Shown here piece by piece: positions 55,641 to 64,000 of a DNA stretch of 64,000 nt (position 1 is the stretch's first letter; every line of letters begins with the position of its first letter). The DNA lies in assembly GCA_036768485.1 (NCBI GenBank), contig JAVLUZ010000154.1, positions 37,586,042 to 37,650,041 on the forward strand. Direction: 5' to 3'. The stretch is from Mermis nigrescens (lineage: Eukaryota; Nematoda; Enoplea; Mermithida; Mermithidae). The notes under the pieces are model-generated. The model was not told where the DNA came from and searched no databases. It worked only from the letters and a program-made list of their open reading frames with translations. The position numbers and the translations under genes were made by a program.

Positions 55641-56404
55641 AGCATATTTTGCCCCAAAAGGAAAGCAAGATACTATTTATAAAAAACTATGAGTTTTAAG
55701 TCACATACTGGAAAAAAATAAATTACCTAAACGACAAAACGACATAAGTAATGAAGAAAGGAAGCTATTACGACGCTTAATACATACACTGTAGTCGGAA
55801 CGGTAAGAATTTTTTGAATTTTTTGAAATTTTGTGTTATATAGTCTATTCTCCAACAGTGATCACGAATATAGCTTCCATTTTTATTATAGCGTAGTAGG
55901 GATGCAACGGGTAGTGAATTTTCGTGTATTAGGGTCCGGGTTCGGGTAAATCATCCAAGTTTATTCGGGTTCGGGTAGTCCACTTCAATTTATTCGGGTT
56001 CGGGTATCAAAATCAATACCCGATCGGGTTCGGGTATTTCAGTAAGTATATAGGAAAACCAGTGTATGGTGAATTTCTTAGGTACATGTAAGCCAGATGT
56101 TACAATTTTTATTATTATTAGATGCCTCGTGCCTAATTATTTAATATATTTCACTCAAGTATCCAGTGATTTTCCTTCCTCCTCTCAGTGTGCAAGAAGG
56201 CTAATGTAAATGAGAGGTAGCGCTGTGTGTATTGTGTCTGATATACACTTACAAATAACATTAACAACTACTTTTGATATATAAGCCCACGCGAAATCGC
56301 TTGCTTGGAGAAACTGCCGAACATAGTTTCCCAAGGTCCAGAGTTGAGGAGGGGTGAAATCCCAAAATGGGGGACTAGTAAATTAAGTGGTGTATCATTA
56401 TTAA

Positions 56405-56520
56405 GCGACACGATTTTTTTGTACGAGCTTCTTTGTGCATATATAAAGATCTCCGAAAAAGTCTTTGAATGAGCGGACAAATTTTTGTAGATGTATTATA
56501 TAAATATATTATTAAATACA
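56405..56520. repeat. Family B MITE remnant
   Basis: CACGATTTTTTTGTACGAGC and the ATATACTTACTACTAG-like sequence that follows resemble the left part of 37330-38073. The right part may be the material duplicated at 56909 and 57343. Confidence 0.5.
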
Positions 56521-56908
56521 CTAGTTTTTACATACTACCAGTGTGTGACCTGCGACCCACATGCAGTCCAAAATATGACAGTTTGGCCTGAATTTAATTG
56601 ATAATATTAGTTCGGTGCGAAGCGCCGATATTTGATACGAGCTTTTGATGGAATTCACACATAAAACTCGACTGGAAAAGCTAAAACAACTTGTACTACA
56701 AAATCAGAAATATTAAAGAAATTGTAATATGCCAATCAAATCTTGTAATTAGCACCACTGCGCTTATATCCAACGTAATATCGAGATAAATTAGTCAATT
56801 TTATCATTGAAGGGAAAGAAGTGCAAAAATATTAAACAGAACTTATTTTTGCATAAAATTTAAAAAAGAAATAGATACAAAAGATATTTGAATCTGCCTA
56901 AAGATGCC

Positions 56909-57770
56909 TATATTACACAAAGATTGATTCTGGAGTATTTAATGCCCCTTTGAAGCTAAATACGGTATATTAGTGATATTTTGCGAGAAGCGCCCAAAAT
57001 TTTTGAAATTTCTATAAAAATACTGAAAAAAGGTTAAAATTATTATCACTTTGCCCCAGAAAGTATTTTAACATTGTATATAAAGATGGCTCCAAAAATA
57101 AATACACGAGCCGAAATCGATTTTTGGCGAAAACCCGCATTTTTGGGCATTTTTAGGTGTCTTTTTTGCGATTTGCAGCCAAAAGTTGTCATTTACTCCC
57201 TAAAATGGCCGAAAACCAGACATGTAACAGGGTGCTTCAGGGAGTTCCCAACCCCAGGTTGGACGTCCTCCCTACATCTTCCAACATCAGAAAGTTTTGA
57301 CCCACCCTCCCCCATTTTTGGCGAAAACTTGCGCTTTTTGGCTATATTACACAAAGATTGATTCTGGAGTATTTAATGTCCCTTTGAAGCTAAATACGGT
57401 ATATTAGTGATATTTTGCGAGAAGCGCCCAAAATTTTGAAATTTCTAAAAAATACTGAAAAAAGGTTAAAATGATTATCACTTTGCCCCAGAAAGTATTT
57501 TAACATTGTATAAAGATGGCTCCAAAAATAAATACACGAGCCGAAATCGATTTTTGGCGAAAACCCGCATTTTGGGCATTTTTAGGTGTCTTTTTTGCGA
57601 TTTGCAGCCAAAAATTTGTCATTTACTCCCCTAAAATGGCCGAAAACCAGACATGTAACAGGGTGCTTCAGGAGTTCTCAACTCCAGGTTGGACGTCCTC
57701 CCTACATCCCCCAACATCAGAAAATTTTGACCCCACCCCCATTTTTGGCGAAAACTTGCGCTTTTTGGCT
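56909..57770. repeat. Tandem duplication, 434-bp period
   Basis: Two adjacent units (56909-57342, 57343-57770) begin TATATTACACAAAGATTG and share the TTTTGCGAGAAGCGCCC decayed hairpin, AAAGATGGCTCCAAAAATAA and the ACATGTAACAGGGTGCTTCA string. Differences are a few single-base changes and short indels. The ORFs here (57074-57361, 57516-57896) are chance frames in the repeat. Confidence 0.85.
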
Positions 57771-58713
57771 AACAGGTTGTTTGGGCGATTCCCCACCAAC
57801 GCTTTTAGGCCCCGCACACCCTTCAAAGTCAGAACATTTTTGACCTTCCTCCACTATTTTTTTGGCGAAAACTTGAGTTTTTTTGGCTATTCTTAGGTGT
57901 TTTTGCCATTTTTGGCCTAAAATTGGAGTCGCAAACCTCCCCTTCTTTAAAAATGGCCAGGGACCCCCACCCGAAATTTCCAGCCGTTACATGTATGCCG
58001 AGGACATCCTCTTCCAAAATTTTGAGCTGTTACATGCATGTTTTATAGAAATAGTTTGTCTATTTACTCTTGCTTTCATTCCAAAATACTGTATCACTTC
58101 ATGAAATTCTGATAGTTAAGTCCACTTTTTCAATAGTAGAAACTAAGCTCAAAAAATTCAAAAGGTTTTCACCAAATATAGTCTGATAGTGACTTGTGTC
58201 TTGGACCCTAAGGGGGGTAATACCCCCTCGCCCCCTATGGGAATGTTTTCTTGCCGAAAAACTGTTGTTCGTGAGTTTAATTTGATAGAAACCAAATTTA
58301 ATTACGACCAAAGAAGCAGTGTTTAGCATTTTATATATACGATATCATTTGGCAATCGTTTTGTGAAATAAAAAGATTAAAAATTCATATAAATCGATTG
58401 AAATATACCACTTAGCCATTTATGTGTACTTGATAACTACATGAAATTCAGCGTTTTAGGGTCGAGCAAACTGAAAACAGCGCAAAAAGCCGAAAAATTT
58501 TTGAATCTTTGACATACAATTGTGTGGATTTTAGAGTTCAAAAATACCCGAATAAACCCAAATAAAATTCTAAAAATTCGGGTTCAGGTAGTTATAATAA
58601 TTTTATTCGGGTTCTCTGGTTCGGGTAGTCAAGTTCAGTTTATTCGGTTCGGGTTCGGGTCCTGAATTTTGTTCGGGTACTCAAGTAGTTCGGGTTCGGG
58701 TACCCGTTGCATC

Positions 58714-58971
58714 CATACCTGGAGCGTGAGGGTTGGGTATGCACCCTCCCCCCGAGAAACCAAAATACCCCCCCCCAGAAATCAAAATACCCTCAGAATT
58801 CAATTTTTGAATTTTTTTGTTTTTTCGCAATTTTTTGATGCGAATGGATAGTGCTTGATGAGAAACGTTGAAAAATGATGTTTTTTCGCCATACCACCAT
58901 TTTTAGGGCCATTTTTCGAACTTTAAAAAAAATCTGGCACTCCCCAGAACTTTGGTGCCGCCCCACCTATG
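58714..58971. mobile_element. Family C MITE (C4) inside an inverted terminal repeat
   Basis: 258 bp, CATACCTGGAGCGTG ... GCCCCACCTATG, with an exact TSD GTTGCATC (58706-58713, 58972-58979). The duplicated target is part of the right terminal repeat of the 3.1 kb element. Confidence 0.9.
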
Positions 58972-58991
58972 GTTGCATCCCTATAGCGTAG

Positions 58992-59675
58992 TGATTTTTC
59001 AGCTATATTCAATTTTTTCAAATTTGCCCAAATTCCTAAAAAAGGGGACTAGTAGATGAATTTCAGGAAATTACTCTAATAAATCACGGTACCAGCTGAT
59101 AAACATTCTAATAGGTATGTATCTATCGTTATTAACTCAGCTAGATTTTGTAACAAAGCGAATGCCGAAAAGACAGCTCAAAATTGTCGAGATTTGGGGT
59201 AGGCTAGGGTAGGGTATGCATTTGGCTTTAGCGCTTCTATATAATGAATTACAACAATAGATGGGTAAGTTTGAGTTGTTCAGAGGAGGTGAAATCCAAT
59301 AATCACATAGTAAGTAAAAAGTTTTCATAGTATTTGACCGCTTGAAATGCCATACCACGTGCCATCCATTCGTCATCTTGCGTTTTCCGCCGTTGCAAAG
59401 GAAGTAATTTGATGTCATGAATGGAGTCTATGCATCACGTAGGAGAAGATTTCGAAAATTACGTAGAGATGTCCATAGTGGACGTAAATTCAGCAAATAA
59501 TTGTCCGTTTTAGCAAGTTTTTTTCTTTCACTCGTCACAATTGCGTTCGCTACTGCAGGCAAGTATGTACTGTACAAATTACCTAAAGCTTTCCTGTATT
59601 CCTGCCGTCATAGTTAGCCAAATCCTGCTGTGATTAGTTTTCTTATCATAGATGCCAAAGGTCAAGGTCGGCAGC
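58992..59675. other. Unique intergenic DNA with one candidate exon
   Basis: Between TSD-bounded elements, so probably ancestral host sequence. Only the candidate exon at 59307-59427 stands out. Confidence 0.4.
59307..59427 (-). CDS. Candidate orphan exon, function unknown
   Basis: Between a possible acceptor (TGATGCATAG) and donor (ACTAT before GTGATT), one minus frame reads DSIHDIKLLPLQRRKTQDDE then WMARGMAFQAVKYYENFLL. It looks like real globular protein rather than AT-rich noise, but no family is recognised and no partner exon was found. Confidence 0.25.
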
Positions 59676-59869
59676 CAGGGGCGGATTTAGGGGGGGGCGG
59701 GGGGGGGCGGCCGCCCCCCCCATTGGCCCAAAAAATGCGAAAAATTAAGGATTTTTGAGCGATTTTTGGCGATTTTCGGGTCAAAACGGCTAATTTTTCC
59801 GCCCAAGTCAGGGTTCCGCCCCCCCTTAGGGGTACCGCCCCCCTTAGGAAAATCCTAGATCCGCCACTG
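59676..59869. mobile_element. Family F MITE, short form (F2)
   Basis: 194 bp, CAGGGGCGGATTTAGG ... TCCTAGATCCGCCACTG, exact TSD TCGGCAGC (59668-59675, 59870-59877). The middle is G/C runs and an AT part without the hairpin seen in the 565 bp copy at 9520. Confidence 0.9.
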
Positions 59870-59970
59870 TCGGCAGCGCCTTCTGGAGTTAACAACATTA
59901 CTGTTTTTGTCATCAAAAATGGTGCAGAAAATGTAACATCAGCTCAAAATCCCCGGGCAGCACCTGTCTG

Positions 59971-60488
59971 CATAGGTGAACAGTACCGAAATTCTGTAGG
60001 TGTTAGATTTTTTAAAGGTCAAAAAATGGTCTTAAAATGGTGGTATGCACACATGGGCGTGGGGGGTATGCACCCTCCAGAAGATGAAATACCCCCCCCC
60101 CAGAAATCAAAATACCCCCAGAATTCAAATTTTGAAAATTTTTTCCTTTTCAGCGATTTTTTGATGCCATTGGATAGTGCTCAATGAGAAACGTCGAAAA
60201 ATGGTGTTTTTTCGCCATACGACCACTTTTAAGACCATTTTTGACCGTTGAAAATTTTTCACCCCCTCCCCTCCCAGAATTTCGGTGATGCCCACCTATG
60301 GTGGTATGGCGAAATAACACCATTTTTCAACCTTTTTCATCGAGCAGTATCCATTGACATCAAAAAAAATTGCGAAAAAACAAAAAAAATATGGAATTCT
60401 GTGGGGTATTTTGGTTTTTTTGGGGGGGAGTATTCGGCCTTTTGGGGAGTAGGTGCATGCATACCCCAACTCCCCCCGCCCACATGTG
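59971..60488. mobile_element. Family C MITE (C6), interrupted by a family member
   Basis: Left end CATAGGTGAACAG, right end CCGCCCACATGTG, flanks CCTGTCTG / CCGGTCTG (7 of 8). Without the inner copy and its TSD it would be about 257 bp, the normal size. Confidence 0.85.
60048..60300. mobile_element. Family C MITE (C5), nested in C6
   Basis: 253 bp, CACACATGGGCGTGGGG ... GCCCACCTATG, exact TSD GTGGTATG (60040-60047, 60301-60308), which is core sequence of the outer copy. Opposite orientation to the outer element. Confidence 0.9.
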
Positions 60489-60642
60489 CCGGTCTGCCTG
60501 ACTGACCCTTTAGCGGGGTGTAATACCTTATTATGTGCGGCCACAGTCTGAGGTTGGATTTCTGGCCGGGCAGCAAAGCTATTTTACAGCTGTAAAATTT
60601 ATTATTGCTCGTTGCAGGTCATATTGCACGTGATATTACAGC

Positions 60643-61316
60643 ATGTTTCAGATGTTCTCAAGTAGGCGATACAAATATATTTGTTGTGGCCTTGTTATTT
60701 TATCTATCTCATGGGCCGTGGTAATATTTCTATATGTCACCTACCTTGAACGCGAATCCAGGGCGGCTCTAACTCAAAAGCGACAAGATGCCAAAGTTTG
60801 GTCAGGTTCTTTAGCAGAGAAGGATCATAAAAATGGTCGCAGGTTCGATGGGAATGATTATGGGAAAGACGTGATTTTTGAAAAAAATGTTCGGATGGAC
60901 TTAAAATATAATAGAAAAAGCGAAAGTAACTTTAAAAATAATGATAAGGACGGTGAATCTGAACATGCTCAAGTTGATCCACCCGCATTTGACGATAAAG
61001 CGCGGTGGGACCTAAAGCATTGGCCGAGAAAACAAACCAAATCTAACAGCGCCAATACCGATATTGAGGTTCAATTTCATCGTCAAACTCAGAATAATAA
61101 TCAGTATCATAAAGATGTCACTAATCAGCCGAATGATAATCAGAATTTGCAAGTTGCTCAGCCGAAGAATGAACTTGATCTCGATCAATTAGCCTTAATT
61201 AATAATCAAGATGATCAGGCAGCTAAAGACTTTTCTTACATGAGATACGCCTTTAATGGACTTATTAGTGACAGAATCGGGGAAAGGCGGAACGTGCCGG
61301 ACGTCAGACACAAATT
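60643..61316 (+). CDS. GALNT exon with start codon and membrane anchor
   Basis: Starts MFQMFSSRRYKYICCGLVIL. The ATG lies 26 bases after a CGTTGCAG acceptor (60617), so a 5' UTR exon is likely upstream. The donor is AAATT before GTAATT. Coding ends with two bases of a Leu codon completed by the next exon. Confidence 0.87.
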
Positions 61317-62587
61317 GTAATTATCATACATACACACATTTCCATGCAGGGGTGAGGGGAGTATTACCCCTACCTCAGGGTCCAAGACCCGAGTCGATGT
61401 CAGGCGATTTTGAACTGTCAAACATTTACTGCATGATTTTTAGGAGCGAAGATAGCAAGATATTGAAATTTTTGGGACTTGAAGCCGACTAGTACATTTT
61501 TGCTCTGTTTGCCCATAAAATGCCTAGAATGGAGTCAAAATTTTTGATGAATTTTTATATCTTTTACTGATAAAAGGTACAAAACGAGTCAGAATTGGAT
61601 AAAAACTGCTAAAACTTCAATCTTTCGAATTAAAACTTCCATACGGATGTTTTAATCATTTTTCACATTTGACTTGCACAAAATGGCTCTAACCATACAT
61701 GTGCAGCGTGGGAATTCGGGGGGGGTAAAGTTCCTCTTTTGGGCAGAAAAACGAGGGTACACGTCAAAAACACTCGTTTTTGACGTTTTAAACAATGCTC
61801 GTTTACGTAAGAAAATTTTCCAAAATAAATTTTTTTCAATTGAATAAATTGAACAAAATATAGTCAAAAATATGTATATGGCGCGAAGCGCCGACAATTC
61901 GAGATTTTCGAAGCAAAAATGAGCTACAACCGTTTAAAAGGGCACACTTTTTTGCAACTTATACCAACTTTTACGAAAAATCTAGCAATGCTGGTTGGGT
62001 CGCAGCCATTTTGCAGGGCTCAGTTGCCATTCTGGAGGGGTCAACCCCCTCGAAGAACACGTCTGGCTCTAACCCTAAACTTACTTATCCCGAATTCAGG
62101 AATTTTACCCTCCTTCTGAACTCTGGACCTTGTGAAAGTATGTTATCATAAATATTGTACTGTAGGCAGTTACGCACAACCTTACGACTCACGAGTATCT
62201 TTCTAGGCGCTATTGAATGTTTTCTCGTTTGAAATCTAATTTAAAATTTAATTTAATCCAAACGTTAAATCATTGAAACGTAATGGTTTTGAAATTTATT
62301 TTCAATTACTTGTATGACGGCTTCTAGTTTTCAATCCAAGTGAGTTTGCTTGTTGTCTTCTTATCTTAGTGGTCTAATATTGGGTTACCGTTATTTAAAT
62401 ATCATGCAATGTTTATTAAGATGTAGAGCCCAAGTATATCCGTCAGATTTGCCCCGAACTAGTATTGTGATATGTTATTACAATGAATCGCCTTCAGTGC
62501 TAATCCGTATGATTAACAGTATATTGGATCGAACGCCAAAGGCTTTGATCGAAGAAATTTTGTTAATAGATGATTATAGTGATGCAG
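60643..62587 (+). CDS. Polypeptide N-acetylgalactosaminyltransferase, 5' part
   Basis: Golgi glycosyltransferase (GT27) that starts mucin-type O-glycosylation by moving GalNAc from UDP-GalNAc to Ser/Thr. Joining 60643-61316 to 62421-62587 gives 280 codons plus one base; the gene continues past the right edge. Type II topology: short basic cytoplasmic tail (1-11), one membrane segment (about 12-35), a long charged N/Q/D/K-rich stem to about 190, then the family entry AFNGLISDRIGERRNVPDVR and LPRTSIVICYYNES, the start of the catalytic domain, and EEILLIDDYSD. The DxH and lectin parts lie outside. The ICYYNE and SDRIG strings recall the GALNT11 branch, but the paralogue is uncertain. Confidence 0.88.
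61317..62420 (+). other. GALNT intron with element remnants
   Basis: Begins 61317 (GTAATT), ends TTATTAAG. A family I remnant starts near 61340 (CATGCAGGGGTGAGGGG ... CCTCAGGGTCC) and another G-rich element (CATACATGTGCAGCGTGGG) starts near 61695, with a perfect hairpin at 61880-61892. Confidence 0.7.
62421..62587 (+). CDS. GALNT exon, start of catalytic domain
   Basis: Completes the split Leu codon then reads CRAQVYPSDLPRTSIVICYY, SVLIRMINSILDRTPKALIE and EILLIDDYSDA. Acceptor TTATTAAG has a weak pyrimidine tract; donor GTAAAT after GATGCAG. In the ORF reading through, sequence after SDA is intron. Confidence 0.87.
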
Positions 62588-64000
62588 GTAAATATATGCG
62601 TTCTTCTGAAATCTCGCACGATTTAAATGGACAAATTCGAACTAGTTGTAGCAATTATCGTACTAAATGTGTGGAATTGTCATATGGGACTGGATTTGGG
62701 AGTTTGTAATAATTGTAAAATTTATTCACAATCTTTGTTTTAGAAATTGATAAATTTTTATTTTTTGTTTGTGGAAATTACGAAAAAAGTACAGTTGTGG
62801 CATTAGCAAGTTTTCTAATTGTCGTCGAAAATACAACTAATATATATAGCTGAGCAGCTATTAGTATTTTGCCAACAAATGCAAATAAAATTGCAAAGAA
62901 ACAAAATAAATTTTCTTTCGTGCGTCAAAAAATATTTAATTCTGGCTTTCACAACTCGAAATCAATTTTGATACTAATTATCCTCTTTCCATCGTCTGTT
63001 TAATATAAATCATTGAAAACTCGTAGCCTATTTTAATTTTTGTCATTTTATTTTATATCTAGATCATTTATTACATAAACACATACGCAGTTCCACTTGT
63101 CTTTTTACGGTCGATGATGCATGGAGTATTTTGCAGTTTGTTCTTATTTGTACTTGTTAAAGAATATGAATGAAATGTTTAACAAAACAAATTCGAAATT
63201 CAATCTATTTTAAGTCGTAAGCAGGTAGCCGGGCTTGACTCAGCTTGTCATTTTGATACATTTGTAGAAAAATTCTGACGCTTTGCATCACACACGCACA
63301 GCATGGAAATTCTGGCGTGAGTGAAACTTTGAAGTACTCTTAAGCTCAAAAAAGGTGGATACGCCGTCAAAAATATTAATTTAGGCGTTTCGACGATGCT
63401 CTATATTTCCAGAGCATAAAAAACAAAAAATTCGAAAAAATTCGATTGACAAAATATAGTCAAAAAATGAGTCTATGGCGTGAAACGCCGAAAATAGGAC
63501 ACTGTTGAGTAAAAAAGGTACACTAAAAACGCCTAAGAAGCACCTTTTCTACAGACTTTCTTAATTTTTTTTGGAAAATCGCAAATCTGAGGGGTTGAAA
63601 AATTTTTGGGAGGGTGAAAACTTTTCTGGGGGATGAAGCTTCTCCCAGATCATGTATGCTTCGCACCAAATGCTTAATTTCCGTATCGTACTTTGAAAAG
63701 CTCTAAAATGGTGTACAAAGACAAAAGTTTCAACATTTCCAGAATCAAGCGGGTTGGATGCTATGCAATCAGTGATACAGGTACTTCTGATATATTTTTT
63801 GTACTCGTGTTAATTTGAAATGTTGTGGAAAGTTTTAGATCTTATAAAATTTTCCTTCACCATTGCACATATTAGAGCTTGTCGAGAATTGTTGAGGGAT
63901 GCTATTATTTTTGCCTAGCTCCTAGCAGTTTTCGAGCTATGTGACTTCAAGGATTTTCCTCTTGAAATAAAATCCTACAGTCACCCATGCTCTTGGTCGC
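62588..64000 (+). other. GALNT intron to window edge, no exon seen
   Basis: AT-rich. I searched for the next family blocks (around the DxH motif) and found none. It contains a family D MITE at about 63289-63660. Confidence 0.5.
63289..63660. mobile_element. Family D MITE copy (D4), opposite orientation
   Basis: Runs from CACACGCACAGCATGG to CAGATCATGTATG, the reverse of 5446-5868, with flanks CTTTGCAT / CTTCGCAC (6 of 8). Hairpin decayed to GGCGTGAAACGCC. Confidence 0.65.

Larger units (their letters stand above)
55897..58983. mobile_element. 3.1 kb hAT-like element with TTCGGGTTCGGGTA subterminal repeats
   Basis: Starts TAGGGATGCAACGGGTA, ends with its inverse TACCCGTTGCATCCCTA, the latter split by a family C MITE. 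Exact 8-bp TSD TAGCGTAG (55889-55896, 58984-58991). TTCGGGTTCGGGTA-like words occur about four times within 150 bp of the left end and about five times within 170 bp of the right end, all on the same strand. The interior holds family I and B remnants and a 434-bp tandem duplication; no transposase. Confidence 0.87.

Overview
This is animal nuclear DNA. It holds two spliced metazoan genes. On the minus strand is a complete bifunctional purine-synthesis gene (PAICS, 8 coding exons, 5053-20957, 419 residues when spliced). On the plus strand is the 5' part of a polypeptide N-acetylgalactosaminyltransferase gene (GALNT family, exons 60643-61316 and 62421-62587, running off the right edge). Exon-intron structure, CR1/Jockey-group retrotransposons and very many non-autonomous DNA transposons point to an invertebrate, perhaps an arthropod. 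The species cannot be fixed from the sequence.

Layout. 1-4338: degraded gag-like reading frame followed by a probable 3' LTR. 4339-20968: PAICS; all six long introns and the 3' UTR hold transposable elements, while the last intron is only 70 bp. 20969-30385: intergenic, with a 2.3 kb hAT-like element with GC-rich ends (24169-26495) and a 400 bp foldback Tc1-type element (29855-30254). 30386-40550 and 40584-48351: two large hAT-like elements 33 bp apart, each with an exact 8-bp target-site duplication (TSD), each filled with nested insertions. The second carries a non-LTR retrotransposon with both ORFs open (ORF1 47140-48054, ORF2 44317-47112). 49080-54755: two decayed relatives of that retrotransposon and short repeats. 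55897-58983: a third hAT-like element. 59676-60488: small elements, including one copy nested in a copy of its own family. 60643-64000: GALNT gene.

The window's main theme is transposon biology. At least seven families of short non-autonomous elements can be delimited to the base by TSDs (usually 8 bp, hAT-like). Several unrelated families share a 13-bp hairpin, GGCGCGAAGCGCC, found at least 23 times exactly; its core GCGAAGC is the known exceptionally stable DNA mini-hairpin. Three large hAT-like elements have family-specific short repeats just inside both ends in the same orientation rather than inverted. No hAT transposase was recognised, so mobilisation in trans is inferred. PAICS intron 5 is bounded by a 7-bp direct repeat and would need a GC-AG splice, as expected if a DNA element became an intron.

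All calls come from reading the sequence and remembered family motifs; no database search was run.
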